From: Clostridiales bacterium
Lineage (GTDB): Bacteria; Bacillota_A; Clostridia; Oscillospirales; Oscillospiraceae
Reading direction: 5' to 3'
DNA length: 64,000 nt
Assembly: GCA_019417795.1 (NCBI GenBank)
Contig: DXUR01000001.1
Location: 1 to 64,000 of the forward strand
The notes under the pieces were generated by a model, which worked only from the letters and a program-made list of their open reading frames with translations, did no database searches and was not told the origin of the DNA. The number at the start of each line of letters is the position of its first letter. Position 1 is the stretch's first letter. Shown in pieces: positions 9,377 to 17,515 of the stretch. The translations under genes were made by a program, and so were the position numbers.

Positions 9377-10332
9377 CCATTCAGTTCATGAGGCTTGAAC
9401 ACTCTTTTGTCCAGCGCGAAGATGCGACTGCTCACCTCTCCCACCTGGAGACCGGCCAAGGTCTCGCGATAGATTTCCATCCGGCTGTCAAGCATATCGA
9501 TCTGGGAGAGCAACTCGCTCTCCGCACAGATGGGCTTCACTGCAGCGCCGAATTCTGGCTCTCCGTGATGGGAAAGAATCATGTGCTGCAGCAAAACGGA
9601 CTTGTCTTCAGGGATCCCCAGTTCCGAAGCTATGGCAGCAACTTCCTGTGCACCCATTACGAGATGGCCAAGGAGCTGTCCTTTCACCGAATACTCCGTG
9701 ACGAGGCCGAGCTGAGAAAAGGTAAACTCCTTCTCTTTGGCAAAGTCATGCAGGAACGTGCCTGCAAGCAGCAGGCTGCGATCGATGATATCCCCGTAAA
9801 GGCCGGCCAGGAAATCAGCCGTTTTCATCATGGTCGCAGTGTGCATCAGAAGTCCGGAGATAAAGCCGTGGTGGACGCTTTTGGCGGCCGGGATCGTCTT
9901 CAGGGACTCCTTATGGCGGGCCATCATCGTGCTGCAGATCTTCCTGTAATCAGCATCCGTAATCGAACTGATCAGTCTCTCCACTTCTGCCATCGTAGTG
10001 TCCACATCAATGGGAGCCACCGGGACTAATGCGGACAGATCATATGTATCGCTGCCGTCAGCCAAACGGATCCGATCAACTGTAATCTGCAAGGCGCCTC
10101 TGAACTCGGAGACAGTGCCGCGGATCTTCACAACATCGCCTTCATCTGCAGAGGAGATGGGGCCAGAATAGTCCCATACTTTTATTTCGATGGAGCCGGA
10201 TCGATCCGACAGAGAGGCGCTCAAAAACGGCTTGCCGGTTGCGGTTGTCTTGGGATATGCAGCTTTCAAAACATAGAAGCCCTCCACCTCATCCGAAAGG
10301 GACATCTCTGCGATCAGTTTGTTATACTCCAT
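9373..10332 (-). CDS. yhaM: YhaM-type 3'-5' exonuclease (OB fold plus HD domain)
   Basis: 319 residues. The N-terminal OB-fold (residues about 13-90, typical SLSDRSGSIEIKVWD strand pattern) is followed by a metal-dependent HD phosphohydrolase domain: HHGFISGLLMHT, the HD pair in LHDFAKEKE, and SHHGEPEFG. This is the architecture and length of Bacillus YhaM, which degrades RNA and single-stranded DNA from the 3' end. On a conjugative element it could act on transfer or replication intermediates (inference). GGAGG lies 7-8 bases before the ATG. Confidence 0.88.
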   Translation of the reverse strand: MEYNKLIAEMSLSDEVEGFYVLKAAYPKTTATGKPFLSASLSDRSGSIEIKVWDYSGPISSADEGDVVKIRGTVSEFRGALQITVDRIRLADGSDTYDLSALVPVAPIDVDTTMAEVERLISSITDADYRKICSTMMARHKESLKTIPAAKSVHHGFISGLLMHTATMMKTADFLAGLYGDIIDRSLLLAGTFLHDFAKEKEFTFSQLGLVTEYSVKGQLLGHLVMGAQEVAAIASELGIPEDKSVLLQHMILSHHGEPEFGAAVKPICAESELLSQIDMLDSRMEIYRETLAGLQVGEVSSRIFALDKRVFKPHELNG

Positions 10333-10359
10333 CTTTATTCCTCCGTAGTCTGTCTTCGT

Positions 10360-11496
10360 TTACTCGCCTTTGACACGAACCCCAAACCCATTGACTTCAA
10401 TATCCTCGTCTACGGGAATGAGCAAGTACTTCCGGCCATCAATGATCCTTGTCTCAACCAAGTAGCTGTGCTCCGGATCGAGCGAAATTGTCGCATCGGC
10501 GGTCTTAACTTCAAAGCGGCTGCTATCAATCAGATTGGCTGGGTTCAGCGTTGCTCCATCACCAAACTGGGCAAAGCAATTATCACGGAACGCAAGGATC
10601 TTTTCCTCTTCCACACCGTTATCGCGCAGGATTGCTGCCGCATCACTGACGGAGAGTTCCAGCGGTTCGGGGTCATGGCTCTCCTTATGCTGTTCAATCT
10701 GGTCGCGGAGTCTGTCATGGATAGACTGGACCAGTTCCATATTGCAGGCATCCCCCAAAGCTTCGCTGAGTGCATTCTGGAATGCTTCTTTTTGCTCAGC
10801 GGCAGACATGGGGGCTGTGGTATGAAATACGCTGTCGATAACTTCCTGGTGGATCTCATCTGTCTTTCTGGAATAGAACAAAGCATTGTAGATATTGGCC
10901 GCACGATCGTCAAAGGCTGGGAACAAGAATCCCAGTTCCGGTGCGGCAACGATCTGGCCGGCACAACTGTGGAACTCATTATCTCCAGGGAAGAATCCCA
11001 ACTCCGCTTTGCGCTCCTTCACAGGACAGACACAGCAAACGACATAGGAGAATACGGCATCGGATGCATCTGCATCCATCTCGTCGTTTTTGTTCTTACA
11101 GGGGACATCGTATGTGTCATATGCCAGGAGGATCAGGTAGTTGCTGTCCCCAAGGTCAAGAGAGTTGATGATTTTCTGATAGAACTCCTCACGGATCTCA
11201 CCATCTTTCAGTTCCGAGTCGCGCAGTGCCATGAGAAGGCGATGCTCATCACTGTCGGCTACCTGCTCCGTGGAGAAGATAATATCGATCAGGTTCTTCC
11301 CAAGTTTGCCGGAAAGAGCCTTCTTCAGCAGGTTCAGGTACTTCTCTGCTTCGTCCTGCGGGAGAATCCCCATGGATTCATCAATGTATGAAACGATTTC
11401 ACGGCTGCTATTGACAAAACAGCCATAGATACGGCTGATAGCATTCCGATCCATACGAAAACGGCGGCGCAGTTCGCTTACTTCTTTCAAATTCAA
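10360..11496 (-). CDS. DUF4317 family protein
   Basis: 378 residues, matching the length and signature stretches of DUF4317: N-terminal RRRFRMDRNAISRIYGC, then an acidic middle and a C-terminal regular beta-rich end. Family members are common in Clostridia and their mobile elements, with no known function. The start is TTG at 11496 preceded by GAGGT at 8 bases; no in-frame ATG is better placed. Next gene on the same strand is the YhaM-like protein. Confidence 0.85.
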   Translation of the reverse strand: MNLKEVSELRRRFRMDRNAISRIYGCFVNSSREIVSYIDESMGILPQDEAEKYLNLLKKALSGKLGKNLIDIIFSTEQVADSDEHRLLMALRDSELKDGEIREEFYQKIINSLDLGDSNYLILLAYDTYDVPCKNKNDEMDADASDAVFSYVVCCVCPVKERKAELGFFPGDNEFHSCAGQIVAAPELGFLFPAFDDRAANIYNALFYSRKTDEIHQEVIDSVFHTTAPMSAAEQKEAFQNALSEALGDACNMELVQSIHDRLRDQIEQHKESHDPEPLELSVSDAAAILRDNGVEEEKILAFRDNCFAQFGDGATLNPANLIDSSRFEVKTADATISLDPEHSYLVETRIIDGRKYLLIPVDEDIEVNGFGVRVKGE

Positions 11497-11860
11497 TTTA
11501 GGTTACCTCGCTTATCAAATTGGTCTAGCTGCTTGAAGCAGCAACCTCATCATATCACAGTCTGCCGATTCTGTCACATTCCGAGAACTCGTTGAATTAT
11601 TCCTGCCAATCATCCTCACAGCCAGTTTCTTGAGCAATCATTATCGCAGTATCGGAGAAAGCGCAGCAGTGTTTCTGCTCAGAATAAGGACACTGACAGG
11701 CCATTCTCTCTCCCTGGCATGCTAACTCACGGTTTTGTATTGATTGTTGATTACATCCAAACAGCGTGTTCTGATGTAATCAATCGAATAGTCCCTCAAG
11801 TGGTCCACAATCGTTTCACCACACTTAACAAGAAATAAGATTTCCTACTTGGCCGACCAG
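11497..11860. other. Intergenic stretch between DUF4317 and the lipoprotein nuclease
   Basis: About 360 bases. The only coding signal I see is the small cysteine-rich frame at 11597-11704. I found no convincing hairpin with a T run, and no promoter that stands out, apart from AT-rich sequence around 11745-11800. Confidence 0.5.
11597..11704 (-). CDS. Possible 35-residue cysteine-rich peptide
   Basis: Too short for routine gene calling. ATG at 11704 has AGGGAG 5-6 bases upstream. The product has five cysteines: the starting motif CQCPY (Cys3, Cys5), an adjacent Cys13-Cys14 pair, and Cys29, suggesting a metal-binding miniprotein. It fills an otherwise empty gap between two minus-strand genes. 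No homology known to me. Confidence 0.4.
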   Translation of the reverse strand: MACQCPYSEQKHCCAFSDTAIMIAQETGCEDDWQE

Positions 11861-13003
11861 TCAAGGCTTGCAACGGCCACAGGGAGAATACCCCAGTGCA
11901 ATGGTCTCATCGCGGGTGCCGAAGAACTCCTGCTTGTTCTTTTCCTTCATATCGTTCACGCTGGAACAGGTGGGATAGTGGAACTTCTTCGTGTTGGTAT
12001 TAAGGATATAATCTGCCTGCGACGCCTCACTTCTGGTCACTGGCTCCTGCTTTTCAGGCTCTGGGGAAGGTGTGGGAGTTACCGTAGCCGTCTTCTGCTC
12101 CTCCTGCTGAGCACCATCTGCCAGCTTGCTCTCGCCTGTGGCATAGTCAATCTCAATGCCCGGCTGGACATTGTAGGCAAAGACGCAGTAGGAAACCCCG
12201 GCACCCTTGTCTTCCACAGAATAGCCTTCCATCAAAACACCGTTAGCCAGCAGGTTATTCCCTTCAAAGATTGGGGTCACGCGATATAGGACATGGTTAT
12301 TAGTCTCCTGGATGTAGTCGGCAACCATGTTCTCAAAGGGCAACATTCCCTCAATATTCAGATACCGTGTGCCCGTGATGAGGTTCTTCGTATTGGCGTT
12401 TTCACCAGTCAGCTGATAGCCAATGAGATGGCAGCGGTTATATAAGTACTTGCCATCAACCAAATCATCATAGCGGACGGTGTGCCAGCCGGTCGGCTTT
12501 ACCATGCCGATGGATCCGCGCTCCTCGGTAGGCATCAAATCCTTCCCAATACATGCGTAAGTCACTCCGCAGCGACCGAGACTATCCAGATCACTGTAGG
12601 TCTCAAAGGATTGGGTTGCCAGCTCTGCAGCGGAGAAATAAGGAACATTCCCATTGACCGAGGTATATGCCTTACCGCTATACGCAGGCACATCGCTCGT
12701 AGAGAACCGAGAGGCTGTCGTGATCTCTGCAGGAGCACTCGATTCAGCTTGCTGATCCGGCGGTGTGGCCGGTTCTACCACTTGACTTGGCTCAGCTTCT
12801 CCCTCGCTTGAATCATCGTCAGAGGTTCCAGCGGGATCCGTCTCTGAGGACTCCACCGGCGTGCTATCCTGCGAGTCAGAGATCTCGGTCTGCAAGGACG
12901 AGTTCGGACTATGATTGGACGGTGCCGTGTCACTGCCGCAGGCAGAAAGCATAGAAAAACAGAGTGCAAAGATCAAAAGGCAGGAGAGGATGCGCAATTT
13001 CAT
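11861..13003 (-). CDS. Secreted lipoprotein DNA/RNA non-specific endonuclease
   Basis: 380 residues. A lipoprotein signal peptide ends in LSAC (lipidated Cys22). A Ser/Asp/Glu-rich linker to about residue 95 would hold the enzyme away from the membrane. The nuclease domain follows, with NRCHLIGYQL and a downstream NLITGTRYLN motif, as in streptococcal EndA-type nucleases. The final 45 residues (FHYPTCSSVN ... CGRC) look like the Ada-type metal-binding tail found on some secreted nucleases. It probably degrades or nicks extracellular DNA at the cell surface. The stop overlaps the next minus-strand gene start region by ATGA. Confidence 0.85.
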   Translation of the reverse strand: MKLRILSCLLIFALCFSMLSACGSDTAPSNHSPNSSLQTEISDSQDSTPVESSETDPAGTSDDDSSEGEAEPSQVVEPATPPDQQAESSAPAEITTASRFSTSDVPAYSGKAYTSVNGNVPYFSAAELATQSFETYSDLDSLGRCGVTYACIGKDLMPTEERGSIGMVKPTGWHTVRYDDLVDGKYLYNRCHLIGYQLTGENANTKNLITGTRYLNIEGMLPFENMVADYIQETNNHVLYRVTPIFEGNNLLANGVLMEGYSVEDKGAGVSYCVFAYNVQPGIEIDYATGESKLADGAQQEEQKTATVTPTPSPEPEKQEPVTRSEASQADYILNTNTKKFHYPTCSSVNDMKEKNKQEFFGTRDETIALGYSPCGRCKP

Positions 13004-13413
13004 CTCAGATAAACCTCAATGGTAATTCGCTCGTGAGAGTGCCCGGTAAACTCAACCGACTCACATATTTTCCAGTTGCCTCCGGAGAGGTCTATATCAA
13101 AGTGCTGATCAGCGGGGTAGGTTCTGTGCCATCTGAAAATGATGATCTTCTCAATCCACCGTTCAAATGGTGCCAGAGCGGCATCTTCAACAAAACAGTA
13201 ATCGCCATCAACCGCTTCCTGCAGGAAAGCGTCATCCACATTCAGGTGCTGAATGGATTCCGCATCAAATTGTTGGGCTGAGTAGTGGTTCATCCAGAGC
13301 CTAGCATCACCGACCAGCGCGGCAATATGCGCCCGCAGCATTCTGTCTTGGCTCTGACGTCGATGGTTGAACATCATGCCTCCATTATCATCTAAGCAGG
13401 CAATCACGATCAT
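13000..13413 (-). CDS. Conserved protein sometimes annotated as ribonuclease Z
   Basis: 137 residues beginning MIVIACLDDNGGMMFN. The sequence resembles a small Clostridia family that carries the label ribonuclease Z, but I see no metallo-beta-lactamase HxHxDH motif, so that label is unlikely to be right. A conserved-looking IIIFRWHRTYPAD segment lies near the C-terminus. The stop overlaps the lipoprotein nuclease start by 4 bases (ATGA), so the two are co-translated. Confidence 0.75.
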   Translation of the reverse strand: MIVIACLDDNGGMMFNHRRQSQDRMLRAHIAALVGDARLWMNHYSAQQFDAESIQHLNVDDAFLQEAVDGDYCFVEDAALAPFERWIEKIIIFRWHRTYPADQHFDIDLSGGNWKICESVEFTGHSHERITIEVYLR

Positions 13414-13429
13414 AGCGAAATCCCTTCCT

Positions 13430-13657
13430 TCAGTCTTCCACCTCGGTTGCGGTGAACTGCGTCATGTCACAGAACCCTTTCTCGGCCAACTCCTTGATCA
13501 TGGAATCGGCATTGGCCCGCACGATTCTTGACACCTCATAATTGGTTCCACTTGCAGCGTACAGCAGCAACAACTGATCCTCCGGATCATAAACGGCCTC
13601 TTCCACTTCCAGTGCGATCAGAGCCTGATCCTCGGCATCTCTCAACAGTGCTCTCAT
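13430..13657 (-). CDS. Small acidic hypothetical protein
   Basis: 75 residues, acidic, predicted mainly helical with a short beta segment (QLLLLYAASG). No recognised domain. GGAGG precedes the ATG by 6 bases. Short spacing to genes on both sides places it in the same minus-strand operon. Function unknown. Confidence 0.7.
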   Translation of the reverse strand: MRALLRDAEDQALIALEVEEAVYDPEDQLLLLYAASGTNYEVSRIVRANADSMIKELAEKGFCDMTQFTATEVED

Positions 13658-13669
13658 AGGTTACCTCCG

Positions 13670-13993
13670 TCAGTCATCCAGCAATTCTTCGATTTCCTCG
13701 ATCTTTTCATCGAGATCTTCACATCGCTCCTCCCACTCATCGTAGGCATCGCTGCAAGGATCGTCCGGCTCCTCATCTTCCAGATCTTCGCGTTGCTCTT
13801 GGAGTTCCTCCAGAAGGCTCTCAAGCTCATCGCGATCCATGCTCTCGTAGTCCTCATCGCCACCGGTGGAGGCCTTGATTGTTATCTTCACCTCGGCTTC
13901 AGTCTCAGATAAGGCGGCCAGAATAGCGCCAAGGCCAAATGCTTGCTCGCTGCTGCTCACTTCACCATCCCGATTGAAATCGAATATACTCAT
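13670..13993 (-). CDS. Acidic protein with an EF-hand-like loop and coiled coil
   Basis: 107 residues from ATG at 13993, chosen because GAGAGGAG lies 6-8 bases upstream; a longer frame exists but runs through a terminator. The first 20 residues hold a textbook calcium-loop spacing, D-x-N-x-D-G-x-x-x-x-x-E (residues 4-15). The C-terminal 60 residues are almost all Glu/Asp with heptad leucines (ESLLEELQEQ and later repeats), predicting a coiled coil. Function unknown; calcium binding is an inference from the loop. Confidence 0.75.
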   Translation of the reverse strand: MSIFDFNRDGEVSSSEQAFGLGAILAALSETEAEVKITIKASTGGDEDYESMDRDELESLLEELQEQREDLEDEEPDDPCSDAYDEWEERCEDLDEKIEEIEELLDD

Positions 13994-14050
13994 CTGTTTT
14001 GCTCCTCTCTTTGATACGATAATGTGGGAACTATACGCATCATAGCAGGG

Positions 14051-14076
14051 GCTCTGTCCAAAAATACGGACAGAGC
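14051..14076. repeat. Perfect 9-bp inverted repeat beside a terminator
   Basis: GCTCTGTCC and GGACAGAGC arms around an 8-base loop, directly downstream of the terminator at 14082-14126 on the minus strand. It lacks a T run. It may reinforce termination or mark an RNA processing site. Confidence 0.5.
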
Positions 14077-14081
14077 TCGCC

Positions 14082-14126
14082 AAAAACAACAAAAGATGTG
14101 AGGCCGCCATGCGGAAGCCCCACATC
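14082..14126 (-). terminator. Rho-independent terminator after the membrane protein gene
   Basis: On the minus strand GATGTG and CACATC arms, extended by GGC/GCC pairs, close over an inner CGC/GCG hairpin and are followed by TTTTGTTGTTTTT. It lies 5 bases past the stop at 14131, ending a short transcript that starts at the divergent promoter near 14790. Confidence 0.8.
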
Positions 14127-14130
14127 CTAC

Positions 14131-14715
14131 TTAATCTACAAAGGTCAATCCTTCCGCAATTCCTAGCACGATAAGCTCCATCTCCGACCGAACTTTGGCC
14201 TCAGACACTGTAATTCGGTAATCTCGGATAGTGTAGTCAGCTCCAACGGTAGCAGGATAGATATCAATGGCATCTTCGACATAAAGGTCAGCCAGAACAA
14301 AACCATTCTCGGCGTGGTCCTTCAAGAGAACTCGGCAATCCAAGCAAAAGTGAGAAACCTTCAGTCCCTTCGTCTCTATTGGAAGATCTACGGTACAGGT
14401 GTGGGAGCAGGTATCGCGCCGCCCGGTATAGCCGGCGCATGATGCAAAGCTAAAGGTTCCAGTGGTCTGAATGGGCGCAATCTCATACTCCGAAAAAGGC
14501 AAATCAGGATCGTAAATCCGCATTTCATTGCTCTGACCGGTTGTGAGATTGAGGATCACCGGCGCCTGATAACGCTCCCGCTTTCCACTCCCACAAAGGG
14601 AACACACCTCTGGCTGGCGATAGGTCAGATAAAGCGCAGTACTAGAGATTACGATTGCAGTACATAGTAAGCCTACCATCAGATGCCTCCAGTTGCCTCT
14701 GATCCACCCTCGCAT
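14131..14715 (-). CDS. Membrane-anchored protein with zinc-knuckle-like cysteines
   Basis: 194 residues. One N-terminal transmembrane helix (about residues 12-31), with a basic start, is followed by CSLCG. Further cysteines (CAGYTGRRDTC, CSHTC, CLDC) could form a metal site or disulfides outside the membrane. GAGG precedes the ATG by 7 bases. It stands alone between a terminator and a divergent regulator, so it is probably the main target of that regulator. Function unknown. Confidence 0.75.
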   Translation of the reverse strand: MRGWIRGNWRHLMVGLLCTAIVISSTALYLTYRQPEVCSLCGSGKRERYQAPVILNLTTGQSNEMRIYDPDLPFSEYEIAPIQTTGTFSFASCAGYTGRRDTCSHTCTVDLPIETKGLKVSHFCLDCRVLLKDHAENGFVLADLYVEDAIDIYPATVGADYTIRDYRITVSEAKVRSEMELIVLGIAEGLTFVD

Positions 14716-14733
14716 TAGCTCATCCTCAAAAGC

Positions 14734-14803
14734 TGACCAATATCACGGTCAACATTTTCTCTCATTGTACCGTAAAATGATGATGATTGCAACCAATACT
14801 GGT
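14734..14803. promoter_or_regulatory. Divergent promoter region with two operator-like palindromes
   Basis: For the minus-strand gene, TTGCAA (14787-14792) and TACAAT (14764-14769, read on minus) are 17 bases apart. A palindrome TGACC-8-GGTCA lies at 14734-14751, just after the start of transcription. A second, ACCA-4-TGGT (14792-14803), abuts the -35 box. Both share ACCAATA. The adjacent HTH protein is the obvious candidate to bind them. Seen by eye only. Confidence 0.5.
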
Positions 14804-14820
14804 CAATGGGGAGAGATCAT

Positions 14821-15063
14821 ATGGAACAGAAAATCCGTCGTGACCGCAACATGGGGTCTAATCTCAGGCGGCTGCGTGATCAGTATGGCATTTCACAAGA
14901 GAAGCTCTGCGCTGAGCTCCAGCGTCGCGGCTGTGATATCGGTCGAACCGCTTATGCCAAGTACGAATCTGGAGAACTGAACATCAAGGCAAGCGTCATT
15001 ATTGAGCTGCGCAAATTCTACAACTGCAGCTATGACGAGTTCTTTGCCGGCTTAGACGAATAA
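14821..15063 (+). CDS. XRE/Cro-family transcriptional regulator
   Basis: 80 residues: a single HTH_3 domain. The pattern NLRRLRDQYGISQEKLCAEL followed by DIGRTAYAKYESGEL is characteristic of Cro/C1 repressors. The ATG at 14821 is used because GGGGAG lies 7-8 bases upstream; an upstream in-frame ATG at 14806 overlaps that site. Divergent from the membrane-protein gene and flanked by operator-like palindromes, so it is probably autoregulatory. Confidence 0.85.
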   Translation: MEQKIRRDRNMGSNLRRLRDQYGISQEKLCAELQRRGCDIGRTAYAKYESGELNIKASVIIELRKFYNCSYDEFFAGLDE

Positions 15064-15098
15064 ATCGGGGCAGCACGCTTGTGCTACCCCGATTTTCT
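15063..15098 (+). terminator. Terminator of the XRE regulator gene
   Basis: Arms AATCGGGG(C)AGCAC and GTGCT(A)CCCCGATT around a GCTT loop, followed by TTTCTATT. It begins at the stop codon of the regulator gene. Confidence 0.85.
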
Positions 15099-15213
15099 AT
15101 TCCTTGAGTTCGAAGATGTACTTCAGTGAGAAAGTGCGCCTTAGCAGTACATCGCTGAGTTTGATGAGGTTGATAGGTGCTTTGAATTCTTTGCTCGTAA
15201 CAGTAACACAGCT
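15097..15213 (-). pseudogene. Possible 3' remnant of a coding sequence
   Basis: A 36-codon open stretch ending at TAG 15097-15099 has protein-like content (SKEFKAPINLIKLSDVLL then FSLKYIFELKE) but no ATG, GTG or TTG start, and is closed upstream by TAA. It lies directly behind the small gene at 15227 in a different frame. It could be the frameshifted or deleted tail of an older gene. Weak evidence. Confidence 0.25.
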
Positions 15214-15226
15214 TTACATGATAACG

Positions 15227-15412
15227 CTATGTCTCTTTAAGTCCAAAACCTCTGTGGCAGAAGCCTGTCAGATTGGACAAATAATCGGAGATTTCCTCCG
15301 TATCTGTCATCCCATCCGGTATCTGGACCTCTTTGGGCAGCGAATCAAGATCCTCCGCCAAGTCCACATCCCACTCGATGTTGACGGCTTTCAAATAACG
15401 ATTGGTATCCAT
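15227..15412 (-). CDS. Small conserved acidic protein
   Basis: 61 residues from ATG 15412, chosen for GAGGA 7-8 bases upstream. Contains NIEWDVDLAEDLDSLPKEV and ends in LTGFCHRGF, a pattern I have seen in small Clostridia mobile-element proteins of unknown function. Downstream and co-directional with 15423-15734, whose 3' end it nearly abuts. Confidence 0.7.
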   Translation of the reverse strand: MDTNRYLKAVNIEWDVDLAEDLDSLPKEVQIPDGMTDTEEISDYLSNLTGFCHRGFGLKET

Positions 15413-15422
15413 ATTCAGTTCC

Positions 15423-15734
15423 TCACTCTGACAGTTTTCCAAGACACCCGCTGAGCAGAAGTCCTTCAAGATTTTTAGGTGAATTGATTCTTCCTACGGG
15501 AGGAGGATTGTCACCGAGTTTCAACTCGGTGACAATTCCACTCTTGAAATGAAGAAATACACGATATCCATTATCCAGCAACCATGTAGATAAAAACACC
15601 GACTGATCCGTGTGGATGTTCTCTACATGAAATCGAATTGCCCGCTGCGTCTGGTAATAGCCGATGAAGAACTGATGTCCTTTCGGCAGGTTACGAGGCA
15701 TGGTCCAATAGTCTTCGTACCAGTGATACTCCAT
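15423..15734 (-). CDS. Hypothetical protein
   Basis: 103 residues, rich in aromatic residues at the N-terminus (EYHWYEDYW), with a central beta-rich region. No recognised domain. GGAGGG lies 6-7 bases before the ATG, and the start is next to the stop of the 317-residue gene upstream, so co-transcription is likely. Function unknown. Confidence 0.65.
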   Translation of the reverse strand: MEYHWYEDYWTMPRNLPKGHQFFIGYYQTQRAIRFHVENIHTDQSVFLSTWLLDNGYRVFLHFKSGIVTELKLGDNPPPVGRINSPKNLEGLLLSGCLGKLSE

Positions 15735-15736
15735 AA

Positions 15737-16690
15737 TCAGCCCTCCGTTTCAGCGCAGACATTGTGGATCAGCTCACTCATGCAGTCGAAAAACCGCTGG
15801 GAGCACTGGGCACCCTTAGCTCTCATGTACCGCAGGTGCTCACACTTCCCATTTTCGATCGTGACGCTGGTCAGCTTCTCATTGATCCATCCCTGTGTGC
15901 GGAGAGGGACATTAACTCCATATTTCCGCATCAGGTAGTTGACAATAGAAAAAGCGTTGCAGCGGTACCGACTGCGATAGAACTTCACAGTCTGGTTTTG
16001 CAGGACACCACCATCTTTGATGGTTCGGATCGCTTCTTGAACGGCCTGCTCGGACAGTCGATTCTGCTCTTCACAGAATGCTCTCTCTTCGGCTTCGGCC
16101 TTAGTTCTCCGCTCCTTCGCCACTTCGTCTTCCTTCTTTCGATACACAGCTGACAGTGCAACGCACTTATCAAGCTCACCGAGGATCAGGGCACCGACAT
16201 AATCTGGGAAACTTTCGCCTCCGTTTTCTTTGGACGCCCCAAAACACGCAACATTGTTGTCAAACAGCTTCTTGATGTAGGATGCTTGGCAAGCTGGGTC
16301 GCTGCCCAGGAGCATGATTCTCTCCCGCTCACGCCGGACAGCTTCCAAGACAGCATCATCGCCAGACTTGCGGAGATTATCGAAATAATCATTGCGGGCA
16401 TCCTTGTTACCATACAACTCTGCGACAGCTGCAGGGTATCCGGCGTGGTCGATCAGATAGAAATCCGTGATTCGCAGAGGAACCAGATAGTCCCGGATCT
16501 CCGCATAAAGGAGATAGTTATCATTCTCTGCGCGGGGATACTGGATGTCCGGCTTCCCGTCACTTCTCCATAGCCGATAGGAAACCGTGCCATCAGAGAT
16601 TTCTCGTTCGAACACAGCTCTCATTTTCTTACCATCTCGGTTAAAATTGCCATCATAAAACAGCGGTTTCATCAATCGTGCATTGCTCAC
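15737..16690 (-). CDS. Conserved hypothetical protein with central coiled coil
   Basis: 317 residues from GTG at 16690. GGAGG lies 7 bases before this codon, whereas the longer ATG start at 16708 would contain the ribosome site within the gene. The N-terminal half is mixed alpha/beta (WRSDGKPDIQYP, RITDFYLIDHAGYPAAV). A charged helix of about 60 residues (KKEDEVAKERRTKAEAEERAF) suggests a coiled coil. A C-terminal globular piece with FSIVNYLMRKYGVNVPLRTQG may bind nucleic acid. Not recognised as a known family. Confidence 0.7.
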   Translation of the reverse strand: MSNARLMKPLFYDGNFNRDGKKMRAVFEREISDGTVSYRLWRSDGKPDIQYPRAENDNYLLYAEIRDYLVPLRITDFYLIDHAGYPAAVAELYGNKDARNDYFDNLRKSGDDAVLEAVRRERERIMLLGSDPACQASYIKKLFDNNVACFGASKENGGESFPDYVGALILGELDKCVALSAVYRKKEDEVAKERRTKAEAEERAFCEEQNRLSEQAVQEAIRTIKDGGVLQNQTVKFYRSRYRCNAFSIVNYLMRKYGVNVPLRTQGWINEKLTSVTIENGKCEHLRYMRAKGAQCSQRFFDCMSELIHNVCAETEG

Positions 16691-16704
16691 AATCGTTCCT
16701 CCAA

Positions 16705-16965
16705 TCATTCGAAAGTCTTCAGGATGTGTTCGTGTTCAATAAGATGCGTGAAATCATCTGCATTGCCATCGCCATAGGCAATGGTCTGCAGGCACTGCTT
16801 GTCCGAAGAATACTCAACCCAAGCAAGGCGGACAGCGCCCTCTTTGAAGCGGTCATTGAGATGTTCTCCACGCAGCTCTACAAAGATGCCGGGATAGTCG
16901 TGGTCAGACTTGATCCCGACCACGATCTCACCAATTGGTGTCTTGGCAATCAGTTCATCATTCAT
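16705..16965 (-). CDS. Small hypothetical protein coupled to a DUF2786 gene
   Basis: 86 residues, beginning MNDELIAKTPIGEIVVGIK, followed by a beta-rich core and an acidic tail. GGAGG lies 9-10 bases before the ATG at 16965; an ATG two codons earlier is possible. The start overlaps the 3' end of the DUF2786 gene by 8 bases, so translation is coupled. Function unknown. Confidence 0.7.
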   Translation of the reverse strand: MNDELIAKTPIGEIVVGIKSDHDYPGIFVELRGEHLNDRFKEGAVRLAWVEYSSDKQCLQTIAYGDGNADDFTHLIEHEHILKTFE

Positions 16966-17515
16966 CGTCATCATCCTCCATAGAACCAGGCAGAGCCTTA
17001 CTTCGTGTGCGCCGGTCAATACCGCTCATCATCGCTCTCACTTTCTCAAGCCGAACCAGATCGATTTCATCGTCATCGCTGGGCGAGGCCAGTTCCGGTG
17101 GTGGGAAAATGTCATTCTTCGAAATAAATGCAGAATAGAAGATGGCAAGTTCTTCCTCCCAAGCGGCCTTGTAAAACTCAAAGTCGGCCTCAATCTCAAT
17201 GTACTGGGCCGGCGTACAAGTCACACATATCTCCTTGTGCGGCCGTCCCGATTGGGTGCCGACCGTACCGCAGCAGTGACCGCTGCCAAGATGCTTGTAG
17301 GCAATCTGTACGATGAGCTTTCTCTCCCAAAAATTGTGATACCGGATGAAGTAGTCTCGCTCTGCGGTGTCTTCAATGTCCTCTTCTGAAATGCCATACT
17401 TGGCCATCAGGCGGTTGAGAAGTGCTTCGGCATTCTCTTTTTCGCCGCCAACGCCACGCTCGGCCAGGGCCTTCACGCGTTCCAGGCGCTGCAACAATTC
17501 CTCTCGCTCAGTCAT
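16958..17515 (-). CDS. DUF2786 domain protein
   Basis: 185 residues. The N-terminal 45 residues (LERVKALAERGVGGEKENAEALLNRLMAKYGIS pattern, quoted only in outline) match DUF2786, a short domain common in phage and mobile-element proteins. The middle contains Cys/His residues (GSGHCC, CVTC) and the C-terminus is very acidic. The upstream sequence has GGGGGTGG near the start. Its stop overlaps two neighbours on the same strand. Function unknown. Confidence 0.85.
   Translation of the reverse strand: MTEREELLQRLERVKALAERGVGGEKENAEALLNRLMAKYGISEEDIEDTAERDYFIRYHNFWERKLIVQIAYKHLGSGHCCGTVGTQSGRPHKEICVTCTPAQYIEIEADFEFYKAAWEEELAIFYSAFISKNDIFPPPELASPSDDDEIDLVRLEKVRAMMSGIDRRTRSKALPGSMEDDDDE

Noticed and set aside
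13000..13413. Ribonuclease Z label
   Set aside because: No metallo-beta-lactamase motif is present, so I did not use that function.
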